From assembly GCA_011049115.1 (NCBI GenBank), contig DSCM01000038.1:1-47766 (forward strand): a stretch of DNA of 47,766 bases. The letters are read 5' to 3'. Source of the DNA: Pseudomonadota bacterium. Lineage in GTDB: Bacteria; Desulfobacterota; Anaeroferrophillalia; Anaeroferrophillales; Tharpellaceae. The position numbers and the translations under genes are program-made. Each line of letters starts with the position of its first letter. Positions within the stretch are counted from its first letter, which is position 1. Shown here one piece after another: positions 18,176 to 25,732 of the stretch. The notes beneath the pieces are model-generated. The model was not told where the DNA came from. It worked only from the letters and a program-made list of their open reading frames with translations, and ran no database searches.

Positions 18176-18988
18176 TCATTGGCTCAGTTTACGCCGTGCG
18201 ATTTCGGCCTGTTCGCTCTCGGGGTAGTTGGCGATAACCTTTTCCAGGATAAGCTTGCCGTCAGTGGCATCCCCTAATTCTAAAAAAGCAAAACCCTGCT
18301 TCAGTAGAGCGCTGGGTGCTTTGGGGTGATCGGGATGCTTGGCGATGATTTCATCATATTTGATTATCGCTTCGGCATAGTCCTTGGCTTTATAGAAACA
18401 TTCGCCGATCCAGAATTGGGCGTTTACCTTGTAGCTGCTGTTCGGAAAGGCGGAGATGAATTTATTGAATTTATCTTGTGCGGTTTTTAGGTCACCTTTT
18501 TTGAAGCTGGCGTAGGCATCATCATAGAGGGCCTTTTCCCGGGCTCCGGGCTGGGGTTGAGGCAAGATCGTGGGAACGGGTTGCGGGTTCGCCGGGAGAG
18601 GAGAATCCGCGGCCGCTGCCGTTGTGGAAATACCTGCAGCTTTTTCGATCTTTTGCAGACGTTCCTCATAGGCTTTGAGAGCAGCTTCAAATTGAATCTG
18701 TTCACTGCTTTTGGTTTCTACCGGCCGGGACAGACTGTCTTCGACGGTTTCGCTCAGAAGCCTCAGCTCCCTTTCGAGGTTGTCAAGACGAATACCGGTA
18801 TCGGCATTAAGTTTCTGCAGCTCGTTGGAGGTTCGCCGGGTTAGGGCGGCCTGCTGTTGTTCTACGTTGGTCAGGCGTCGGATCAGGGCCTGGTGTTCCT
18901 GGGGCTGATCCGTGCTGACGCATCCACCGGCGAGAAATGCCGGCAGCAAAAAAAGCAGATAAACTGTGTGACGGCTATACGATTTCAT
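18176..18988 (-). CDS. cpoB: Tol-Pal accessory protein CpoB/YbgF (lipoprotein form)
   Basis: This 270-residue envelope protein has a lipoprotein signal (LAGGC, C23), a long coiled coil at about 35-120 with Gln/Leu/Arg heptads, a proline-rich linker near 130-150, and three TPR repeats in the C-terminal part (DDAYASFKKGDLKTA and two following units). In E. coli, CpoB is a soluble periplasmic protein that coordinates the Tol system with peptidoglycan synthesis; the lipobox here suggests membrane anchoring. It lies downstream of pal on the same strand, separated by 545 hairpin-rich bases, and upstream of pilM. Confidence 0.9.
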   Translation of the reverse strand: MKSYSRHTVYLLFLLPAFLAGGCVSTDQPQEHQALIRRLTNVEQQQAALTRRTSNELQKLNADTGIRLDNLERELRLLSETVEDSLSRPVETKSSEQIQFEAALKAYEERLQKIEKAAGISTTAAAADSPLPANPQPVPTILPQPQPGAREKALYDDAYASFKKGDLKTAQDKFNKFISAFPNSSYKVNAQFWIGECFYKAKDYAEAIIKYDEIIAKHPDHPKAPSALLKQGFAFLELGDATDGKLILEKVIANYPESEQAEIARRKLSQ

Positions 18989-19115
18989 ACCAGCTCACCT
19001 AAAGTTGACGACTTCGTAACCACTCCACCTGCCCTCAGTTTTCGAGCGCCTCGCATGCGGAGCTGTTACTGCGCCATCCTGTGTGTTGCGATTTTCAAGT
19101 ATGGTTACGAGTTTA

Positions 19116-19348
19116 TCTAATGCGGGTATAATCCCGCAACCAAAACGGGGGCCTTCACGGCCCGTACCTAAAGGTATTTCCTTTGGTCACAAATAAGTAC
19201 TCTTATCAGGCCCAGCAGAGCTGGATAAGTTTCTTCATCGGGACATCCCCTTCGGGGATAACCCGATGAAGAAACTTAACATTTTCTTGTTTTTGTGGTT
19301 GAAAAAAATGTTGAAAAAAACAAGAAAATAACCTGTAAGGTTCTAAAA
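19116..19348 (+). repeat. Dispersed hairpin element, copy 1
   Basis: Modules in order: stem TGCGGG/CCCGCA; stem GGGCC-TTCAC-GGCCC; a 25-base stem module (19165-19189) with ACC..AAAGG pairing CCTTTGGT; a linker CAAATAAGTACTCTTATCAG; a 68-bp insertion (19210-19277); the long stem ATTTTCTTGTTTTT (19281-19294) with its exact complement (19316-19329); and a tail CCTGTAAGGTTCTAAAA. It matches copy 3 closely and copy 2 module by module. Orientation is defined by the other copies. Confidence 0.85.
19210..19277. repeat. 68-bp hairpin insertion inside element copy 1
   Basis: Copy 3 joins TTATCAG directly to AACATTTTC; in copy 1 these 68 bases separate them. The insertion holds CCAGC-AGA-GCTGG and a 17-pair perfect stem (19226-19242 with 19262-19278) whose loop itself folds as ATCCCC-TTC-GGGGAT. 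Confidence 0.8.
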
Positions 19349-19482
19349 TTAATGGCTTTGCACAAGCTCCATGCTCTTGAATCTGAACCAGACTGATCGG
19401 CGGATTCATACAGAGAAGACCAGGTCAGCACTGATATGTTATGCGGTGGGGGTGTCTTGGGGGCTTAAGCCCTCTTCAGAGC

Positions 19483-19524
19483 CTTTGTCAGGTTGTTTTT
19501 CGCGCGAAAAACAACCTGACAAAG
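19483..19524. repeat. Perfect 42-bp palindrome downstream of pal
   Basis: Two 21-base arms meet without a spacer around a central GCGC. It starts nine bases after the pal stop codon (minus strand). There is no T run on the pal side, so it is either a non-canonical terminator, an mRNA 3'-end stabiliser or a protein-binding site. Confidence 0.85.
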
Positions 19525-19533
19525 CGAGCTTGC

Positions 19534-20100
19534 TTAACGCGCGATAATAGTGAAATCATCGCGCCGATTCCGGCTCCAGCAGCTTTCATTCGCCTCGGTG
19601 CAGGAAGGTTTTTCCTCACCGTAACTCATGGTTTCCAGACGTTCCGGGGCGATGCCGAGATAGACCAAGTATTTTTTCGCGCTGGATGCCCGCCGTTCGC
19701 CCAGGGCCAGGTTGTATTCATTCGAGCCACGTTCGTCACAGTGGCCGTCGACGCGAAGGACGATGCTCGGGTTGTTTTTCAACCATTGGGCCAGTTCACT
19801 CAAGGTCTCGCGGGCTTCGCCGCTGAGCTCGGAGCGATCGAAGTCAAAATAGATGGGGAAGATCCGATCGCCGAGGTCCACTGCCCGATCGCCGACCTTG
19901 ATGCTCGCGGAGGCAATCGTTGCTGGCCTGGCAATCTCGGACTGTTCCATTTGCGACGAAATTACCGATGGCGTACTGAGCGTTTCCGGCTGACTTATTT
20001 TCTCTTCTTCAAGATCGCCGGGCTTACAGGTGCAACTGGTAACCGCAAACATTAGAAATGCCGTCAGGACCAGGGCCAGAACTACTTTTGCCGCTTTCAT
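19534..20100 (-). CDS. pal: Peptidoglycan-associated lipoprotein Pal
   Basis: This 188-residue outer-membrane lipoprotein ties the outer membrane to peptidoglycan as part of the Tol-Pal system. The signal peptide ends in AVTSC (C23). A low-complexity linker leads to an OmpA-like domain (about 83-188) starting YFDFDRSEL and including the DAP-binding segment GHCDERGSNEYNLALGERRA. A good AGGAG lies about seven bases before ATG. It has its own candidate promoter, 253 bases of noncoding DNA separating it from tolB. Confidence 0.95.
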   Translation of the reverse strand: MKAAKVVLALVLTAFLMFAVTSCTCKPGDLEEEKISQPETLSTPSVISSQMEQSEIARPATIASASIKVGDRAVDLGDRIFPIYFDFDRSELSGEARETLSELAQWLKNNPSIVLRVDGHCDERGSNEYNLALGERRASSAKKYLVYLGIAPERLETMSYGEEKPSCTEANESCWSRNRRDDFTIIAR

Positions 20101-20156
20101 TTGGAGACTCCTTTTTTATATAGGGGTTCTTAAGTTGCTTTATGGGACAAGCCTAA

Positions 20157-20162
20157 ATTATA
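20157..20162 (-). promoter_or_regulatory. Candidate -10 element of pal
   Basis: A perfect TATAAT on the minus strand lies 57 bases before the pal start. No good -35 hexamer is present 16-18 bases upstream, so this is tentative. Confidence 0.35.
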
Positions 20163-20352
20163 TCCATGCTTTTCATAACGCCTTTATTGTAAAAAATCAA
20201 GCTAATAACAGATATTTGAAGATCCTTTCCCGGTTATTTGACGGTCATTTGCTGTTTTGTGGAGAACTCTTTAAAAAAAATGGCCGCCGCTCAGATTCCT
20301 TCTTTGAGGATCGTGGTCTCTTTTCCGGTTTCTGTTTGCAGGCGAGCGGACT

Positions 20353-21717
20353 TCAGCGGTTGGCTGACCAGGCCGGGTTTTTTTTCTCCATCTTGTCAAA
20401 GGTTAGTTGTCGAAGATCGCGGCCTTGGTGGTCCATGGTCATCAGCTGGCTGAAGCCCTGAAGCTTCTGGGTGAAAAGAATATGGCGACCGTTCGGAGAC
20501 CAGCTGGGAGCCTCACAGTCACTTCGGGCGAAAGTAAGTTGTCGGTAGGCGCGGCCGTCCGGTTTGATTGTGCAGATTTGGAAGATACCATCTATCTTGG
20601 CGGTGAAAACGATGGTGTCGTTGTGAGCCGACCAGTCCGGACTGGCGTTGTAAGCCTCCTGGCGGGTCAGTCGTTGCCAGGAATTTTCACCTTCGACGGC
20701 CGTGATATAGATTTGCGGAGACCCGCCGCGGTCAGAGACAAAGGCGATTTTCCGGTTATCCGGGGACCAACAGGGAGACGCCTGATTGGCCGGGCTTTCG
20801 GTCAGGCGCCGCCGGGTTTCTCCGGTAAGCGCATCGATAATGGTTATCTCGCAGTGGTCGTCATAACGTTGCATCAGGGTGAGGTGACGGTCGTCGGTGG
20901 ACCAGGCGGCGGCCGTGTTGAGGCCTTTACGGTTGGTCAGGCGTTCTTCCCGACCTTTGATGAAATCAATCAGGTAAAGGTCAGGATTACCGTGTCGGTA
21001 TGAAGTGAAAACCAGGCGGTTGGCATCATTGGACCAGGCCGGGGAAACATTGATGGAACGATTGCGCGTGATCTGCCGGCGTTCATGACCATCGTAGTCG
21101 CAGCTGTACAGTTCCTGGGCCTCCTCTGCCTGATTGCGACCGCAGAAAGCGATCTTTGAGGTAAACTCGCCGGGCAGGCCGGTAACGCTTTCGACCGTCT
21201 GGTTGGAGAACTTGTGAAAAAGCAGGCGCAGGTCTTGAACGCGACCGCGATAACGTTTGCCGATGATCATTTTGCCGGCCAGGGTGTCGTAAAGGTGGAA
21301 TTCAACAATCAGGTGGTCGCCGCTGCGAGAATAGCCGGTCTTGATCAGTAGCTCGGCGCCGATCAAAGACCAGTTACGGAAATCGAAACTGCCGGGAACG
21401 AGACCGCAGCTCTGAGAAGGTTCAAGGTAGGATGAGGCATCGTCAAGCAATTCAAAAAAGGTTGAGAATTCGAGGTCGTCAAGCAGAATCCTGCGACCCT
21501 GGTGGGCGAGCTCCTGGTCTTGCTCACAGCCGCAAAGCGGTTGCAGCGGGGCGACCGCCAGGGGAATACGACGTAGATTGGGAGAGTTCAGCTCAAGATA
21601 AATCTTGGCTTCCGCCGCTTGCCGCGCGTCGAAAACCAGGGCGCAAAGCAGTACGAAAACGAAAAATAGAGCCAGTTTGCAGGACCGCAGCTGATGAATT
21701 CGATTTTTTCTAGTCAT
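20353..21717 (-). CDS. tolB: Tol-Pal periplasmic protein TolB
   Basis: This 454-residue protein has a signal peptide (about 12-37), an N-terminal alpha/beta domain (about 38-165) and a C-terminal six-bladed beta-propeller. The propeller repeats carry SPAWSNDANRLVFTS, SPCWSPDNRKIAFVSD, SPDWSAHNDTIVFTA and APSWSPNGRHILFT. TolB binds Pal and TolA in the periplasm and controls Pal release during outer-membrane constriction. It overlaps the upstream TonB/TolA-like gene by four bases. Confidence 0.95.
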   Translation of the reverse strand: MTRKNRIHQLRSCKLALFFVFVLLCALVFDARQAAEAKIYLELNSPNLRRIPLAVAPLQPLCGCEQDQELAHQGRRILLDDLEFSTFFELLDDASSYLEPSQSCGLVPGSFDFRNWSLIGAELLIKTGYSRSGDHLIVEFHLYDTLAGKMIIGKRYRGRVQDLRLLFHKFSNQTVESVTGLPGEFTSKIAFCGRNQAEEAQELYSCDYDGHERRQITRNRSINVSPAWSNDANRLVFTSYRHGNPDLYLIDFIKGREERLTNRKGLNTAAAWSTDDRHLTLMQRYDDHCEITIIDALTGETRRRLTESPANQASPCWSPDNRKIAFVSDRGGSPQIYITAVEGENSWQRLTRQEAYNASPDWSAHNDTIVFTAKIDGIFQICTIKPDGRAYRQLTFARSDCEAPSWSPNGRHILFTQKLQGFSQLMTMDHQGRDLRQLTFDKMEKKNPAWSANR

Positions 21718-22514
21718 GGTCTCAGATTTTTAGGGTTGAAGTTGACACTGAATTCTTCCTGTAAAAGTTGCAGTTCCTTTGGAAAAGGAGGAAAAGGGCT
21801 GGACCTGGTCACGGCCTGGCGCATGGCCGAGTCAAAAAGCGGGTTGCCGGATAGCTTTTCCTCTTTTTGCCGCAGCAGGTTACCGGAAGCATCCAGAGTC
21901 AGACTGATGGTTGCTTCCAGGCCGCTGTTAAGCAGGTGTTCGGGCAGATGCCAGTTCCGCATCAGCCAGGCGGTGAGATAGGCGCTGTAATCGTTGAGTA
22001 AGGTCATTTGTCTGGCTTGGTTTCTGGGGTCGGCCTCACGGCGCAGGCGTTCCCGAATCTGCTGGAGTTGTTGTTCTTCCCGCTGCTGCGCCAGGCGTTC
22101 TTTGATCGGAGCGAGTTGGTCGGCTTCCGGCGGTGTTTTTTTGTGGGGGAGGCTCGGTTTTTTCGCCAGCGCTGATTCCTTGTCCGGCTTTGTTTCTTTT
22201 TTAGGTGGAGTCTTACTTTTATCGATATTGACTTTGGTTTTGCGCTTGAAGTCAGGCTCTGGGGCTGGTTGCGTTTTGGGCTTGGTTTCAGGTTTGGCTT
22301 TTGGCTTGGGGTCGATCAGGCTTATTTCGAACAGATTGTCTGGTTCAAGAAAAACCCGGGATTTGAATCCAGGCAGGGGCAGCATCAGGATCAAATGCAA
22401 AACCAGGGACAGTCCGAGAGCCGGATACCAGAGCCGGTTTCCGGAGTTGGTCGCAAGGCGCGAGTAAAGTTCAGGAAACCGGGTGATAAGCGAAGTATGG
22501 CACAAAAAGGTCAT
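21714..22514 (-). CDS. TolA/TonB-like energy-transducing protein
   Basis: This 266-residue inner-membrane protein has one N-terminal span (about 32-50), a Pro/Lys/Glu-rich periplasm-spanning stretch (about 70-125), an Arg/Gln-rich helix (about 130-165) and a TonB/TolA C-terminal domain (about 180-266) with EATISLTLDASGNLL. Its place directly before tolB, with a four-base overlap, argues for TolA. The domain itself is of the TonB-C type, and the motor partners tolQ and tolR are not next to it. It also overlaps ispDF by four bases. Confidence 0.85.
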   Translation of the reverse strand: MTFLCHTSLITRFPELYSRLATNSGNRLWYPALGLSLVLHLILMLPLPGFKSRVFLEPDNLFEISLIDPKPKAKPETKPKTQPAPEPDFKRKTKVNIDKSKTPPKKETKPDKESALAKKPSLPHKKTPPEADQLAPIKERLAQQREEQQLQQIRERLRREADPRNQARQMTLLNDYSAYLTAWLMRNWHLPEHLLNSGLEATISLTLDASGNLLRQKEEKLSGNPLFDSAMRQAVTRSSPFPPFPKELQLLQEEFSVNFNPKNLRP

Positions 22515-23752
22515 GGCGTAGAGGGCGGAAGCTCGCTTACCGTGGCCACCGCGTAAGCCGCGATGCCTTCGCCACGACCGGTAAAGCCAAGCCCTTCAGT
22601 GGTTGTGGCCTTGATGTTGATCTGGCAGGGGAGTCCGATACAGGCCCGTAAGTTGTCCCGCATGGAGGGAATGTGTGGGGCCAGCCGAGGTCGCTGCGCA
22701 ACGACCGTGATATCGGCAGCTTCCAGGTAAAAACCGCGTTCTCGGACCAGGGTCAGGGCGTGGGTCAGAAACTTAAGACTACACATGTTTTTGAAAGCCG
22801 GGTCGAGGTCGGGAAAATGGTGACCGATATCACCGGCTCCGACCGCCCCGAGCAGGGCATCGACGAGAGCGTGGACCAGCACATCGGCGTCGGAATGACC
22901 GGCCAGCCCGGGGTGTCCTACTATTTCAATGCCGCCCAGAATGAGCTTGCGTCCGTCAGCGAAAGCATGGACATCGTAACCGAATCCGGTTGCCATCCGA
23001 GGTCGGTAGGGTGGGGCGGCGGACTGGCGGCGATAGATCATCCGGGCCCGTTCAAGATCTCCGGGAACCGTGATTTTAAGGTTGTCCGGGTCGCCGTCCA
23101 CCTTGGTGATGATCACCCGACAACGTTGAGCCGGAGCCAGATTTTCCAGCAGCGAACCTTCGTCGGTGATCGTGGGGTGGGGATGCTTGCGCCACCAGTC
23201 CAGAGCTTGGCCCAGCAGCTGATAAGAAATTCCCTGTGGGGTCTGGGCCAGGCCGAGATTATCGCGGTCGATGGTTTTGGTGATCGTGTCCCCGGAGAGT
23301 TGTTTGACGGTCGCGGTGGGGGTTGTGCAGGGAATGACCGCTCGGTAAGGTTCGACTCTCTGGATAACCCGCTCGATCAGTTCCGGAGTGACCAGAGGCC
23401 GAACGCCATCATGGACCAGGATCGGAGTTTGCGGGGGTAGCTTGAGGTGGGCCAGGGCGCTGAATCCGCAGCTGACCGATGCGGTGCGGCTGGCGCCGCC
23501 CGCGACGACCGCGAGCAGCTTGCTGAAGCCGGTGCATTCCCGGCGCATATCTTCCAGGGTTTGAGGGCCGTCGCCTGGACCGACCAGGATGATCCCTGCA
23601 ATTTGCGGACTGTTCTGAAAGGTCGCCAGACTCCATTGATAAAGCGGGCGTCTTTCCAGTTCGAGAAACTGCTTGCTCCGGGGCCCCGGACAACGCCGGC
23701 CGCTGCCGGCCGCGACAATGATGGCGAAGCCCTTGGTTGAATCAGGAGTCAT
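22511..23752 (-). CDS. ispDF: Bifunctional IspD/IspF isoprenoid enzyme
   Basis: This 413-residue fusion carries two steps of the methylerythritol phosphate pathway. Residues of about 8-230 are the IspD cytidylyltransferase, with AAGSGRR and a KQFLELERRPLYQW segment. Residues of about 254-410 are the IspF cyclodiphosphate synthase, with GYDVHAF, the metal-binding GHSDADVLVHALVDALLGA stretch and the closing TTEGLGFTGRGEG. Fused IspDF is known from several proteobacterial lineages. It overlaps the PIN-TRAM gene by 11 bases and the TolA-like gene by four. Confidence 0.95.
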   Translation of the reverse strand: MTPDSTKGFAIIVAAGSGRRCPGPRSKQFLELERRPLYQWSLATFQNSPQIAGIILVGPGDGPQTLEDMRRECTGFSKLLAVVAGGASRTASVSCGFSALAHLKLPPQTPILVHDGVRPLVTPELIERVIQRVEPYRAVIPCTTPTATVKQLSGDTITKTIDRDNLGLAQTPQGISYQLLGQALDWWRKHPHPTITDEGSLLENLAPAQRCRVIITKVDGDPDNLKITVPGDLERARMIYRRQSAAPPYRPRMATGFGYDVHAFADGRKLILGGIEIVGHPGLAGHSDADVLVHALVDALLGAVGAGDIGHHFPDLDPAFKNMCSLKFLTHALTLVRERGFYLEAADITVVAQRPRLAPHIPSMRDNLRACIGLPCQINIKATTTEGLGFTGRGEGIAAYAVATVSELPPSTP

Positions 23753-24731
23753 TTTTCTTTCTGGCGAAAATCATTCGTCCCGCAGTGGTTTGGAGAACGC
23801 TGGTGACCGTGACCTGAGCGGCTTCGCCGATCAGGTCACGTCCGTGGTCGACGACCACCATCGTGCCGTCATCCAGATAGGCAACCCCCTGCATAGATTC
23901 CTTGCCTTCCTTGGAGATCAAGACATCCATGGTTTCTCCGGGCAGAACCAGGGGTTTCAGGGCCTCGGCGAGCTGATTCAGGTTGAGAACCTCGATTCCC
24001 TGCAGGTCGGCAACCTTGTTGAGGTTGAAGTCATTGGTGAGAATCTGCGCCCCTCTTTTCTTGGCCAGGGCGACCAGCTTGGCGTCAACCTCCTTGATGC
24101 GGGGGAAATCCTCATCGGTGATGTTGATCTGAATCTTAGCCTGGTTTTGAATCCGCTTCAGAATGTCAAGGCCGCGTCGTCCTCGGGTTCTTTTCAGGCT
24201 GTCCGGGGAGTCGGCGATGATCTGTAGCTCATGCAGTATGAACTGAGGAATAATCAGAATGCCTTCGATAAAGCCGGTTTCGCAGACATCGGCGATCCGG
24301 CCGTCGATAATCACTGAGGTGTCGACTATCTTTTCGCTTTCGTCGCGTTTTTTGGTGATCAGGGCGCGGATCAGGTCGAATTCATCACCTTTCTTAAGTC
24401 CGACCTCCAGCGCAACATAGGCGAGCAGCGAATAAACCAGGATATAGAGCGAGAAGTTGGTTCTAGGATTATCGAAAAGGTCGACGAAAGGGGCGCCGCG
24501 GAGTAGCAGGTTGGCGATAAACAGACCGACAATCATGCCGACAAAGCCCCCCATCAGCGTGCGCAGGGGAATCCGTTTAAGCCGGCTGACGAGATAGAAT
24601 ATATAAGTCATCAGAGCGGCGGAAATAAAAAAAGCCACAAAGGCGTAATCCAGGCGGCCAAATTCCGCGCGGGCTATCTGAAATGAAAGCAGGGCCGTGA
24701 TCAGGGTGAAAAAAGTGCGGAAGATGAGCAA
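23742..24731 (-). CDS. Membrane-anchored PIN-TRAM protein (YacL-like)
   Basis: This 329-residue protein has four N-terminal membrane spans (about 4-110), then a PIN nuclease-type domain with VDTSVIIDGRIADV (about 138-151) and ILTNDFNLNKVADL (about 225-238), and a C-terminal TRAM RNA-binding domain with EGKESMQGVAYLDDGTMVVV. The acidic residues expected for metal binding in PIN domains are present. YacL-type proteins lie next to ispD/ispF and CarD in many bacteria; their exact substrate is not established. It is coupled to ispDF by overlap. Confidence 0.9.
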   Translation of the reverse strand: MLIFRTFFTLITALLSFQIARAEFGRLDYAFVAFFISAALMTYIFYLVSRLKRIPLRTLMGGFVGMIVGLFIANLLLRGAPFVDLFDNPRTNFSLYILVYSLLAYVALEVGLKKGDEFDLIRALITKKRDESEKIVDTSVIIDGRIADVCETGFIEGILIIPQFILHELQIIADSPDSLKRTRGRRGLDILKRIQNQAKIQINITDEDFPRIKEVDAKLVALAKKRGAQILTNDFNLNKVADLQGIEVLNLNQLAEALKPLVLPGETMDVLISKEGKESMQGVAYLDDGTMVVVDHGRDLIGEAAQVTVTSVLQTTAGRMIFARKKNDS

Positions 24732-24854
24732 TGAAAGCCTCTTGGTTGGATGCGGTCGGGATCGAGGTTTTGGGGTTTGGTTTCTAAGGGTGGATCGACG
24801 TTACATGGCCGTCATTTCTCGGTAAAGTCCGGAAAACTCCGGTCGGGCCTCCGG

Positions 24855-25373
24855 TCAGTCGTCACTGGTTTCCGTGGCGAAGATCTCGTTGATTTCCTTT
24901 TCCACCTCGCACTCCTTGAGGGCCCGGGCCCGCGCCAGCTCGGAGACAATCAGGTGGCGAGCGGTTTCCATCATCTTTCTTTCGCCGAAAGAAAGTTCCT
25001 TGTTGACGCTGATCAGGTTAAGGTCGCGATAGACCTCGGCCACCTCGAAAAGTGAGCCGCGTTTGATCTTGTCGTGAAATTGTTTGTAGCGTTTGTTCCA
25101 GGTCTGGTGGGATAACTTAACCCGGCGGCGTTTGAGCGTGCTGTAGACTTCCTTGATTTCATCATGGTTGACCAGTTGCCGCAGGCCGACATTGGTCGTG
25201 TTGTTTTTGGGAATCATGATGGTGATATTGCTGCCGAGAATCACCATGATATAGAAATCCTGAGTTTCATCGCAAACTTTACGCTGTTCAATTGACTTGA
25301 TCTGGCCGACACCATGTCCCGGGTAGACCGCCAGGTCCCCGATACTGAAGACTTCGCTTGTCTGTTTTCCCAT
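24855..25373 (-). CDS. carD: CarD-family transcription regulator
   Basis: This 172-residue protein starts with FSIGDLAVYPGHGVGQI, the beta-barrel RNA-polymerase-interacting domain shared with Mfd, and continues with a helical DNA-binding part (about 75-160) including SHQTWNKRYKQFHDKI. CarD/CdnL proteins bind the polymerase beta subunit and stabilise open promoter complexes, notably at rRNA promoters. It is first in the minus-strand block, 123 bases before the PIN-TRAM gene, and has a likely promoter with a palindrome in its spacer. Confidence 0.93.
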   Translation of the reverse strand: MGKQTSEVFSIGDLAVYPGHGVGQIKSIEQRKVCDETQDFYIMVILGSNITIMIPKNNTTNVGLRQLVNHDEIKEVYSTLKRRRVKLSHQTWNKRYKQFHDKIKRGSLFEVAEVYRDLNLISVNKELSFGERKMMETARHLIVSELARARALKECEVEKEINEIFATETSDD

Positions 25374-25732
25374 AGTTTTCCGTATTCCGTAGTTTGCCGC
25401 GCCTGATTTATTGCAACTGCAGGTTGCAGGATTATCAAGAGGGGTGATATATTTTCCTTTGCAAAAATAACGCCGGCGTGATATGCCCCGGCGGCCAAGC
25501 CCGCTTCCGGGTCGTCCAGTCCGGTGGGAGGTTCTTTTCTCCGCCGACAGGTTCAGCGTAAACTTGCTTGCGAACCCTTATAACATGTTGGCGCAATTTA
25601 TTCAACTGTCTAATTATTCGACTGCCTGTTATGCCACGGCCTGATATCCCCCTTGCAGTTGTGTTGTTTTGCCGGGTCGCTGGTTGAACGGGCCCGGCTG
25701 GGATTGTAATTTTTTTTAAGGTGATTAAATTT
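25374..25732. other. 359-base gap between divergent carD and pilD
   Basis: The carD-proximal part carries a promoter and palindrome on the minus strand (25410-25438). The rest, toward pilD, is of mixed composition and shows nothing recognisable apart from AAGGTG, the pilD binding site. Confidence 0.6.
25410..25438 (-). promoter_or_regulatory. Candidate carD promoter with internal palindrome
   Basis: Minus strand: -35 TTGATA (25433-25438), a 17-base spacer, then -10 TGCAAT (25410-25415). TGCAAC-TGCAG-GTTGCA (25412-25428) is an inverted repeat covering the spacer and part of the -10, a typical repressor-site position. The transcript would start about 30 bases before carD. Confidence 0.5.

Larger units (their letters stand above)
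18989..19533. other. 545-base hairpin-rich gap between pal and cpoB
   Basis: There is no convincing gene. The region holds CGTAACCA (19015-19022) inverted as TGGTTACG (19101-19108), the largest copy of the dispersed hairpin element (19116-19348), a 68-bp hairpin insertion inside it, GGGCTTAAGCCC (19461-19472) and a perfect 42-bp palindrome (19483-19524). It is the most structured stretch of the window. Confidence 0.8.

Noticed and set aside
19206-19409. Short minus-strand frame through copy 1 of the hairpin element
   Set aside because: Its similarity to a frame at 36883-37155 (both contain PYRLFSCFFQ) arises from the shared repeat, not from a conserved protein.
19441-20055. Open frame of 204 codons on the plus strand
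   Set aside because: It is antisense to pal, which has a lipobox and OmpA domain.
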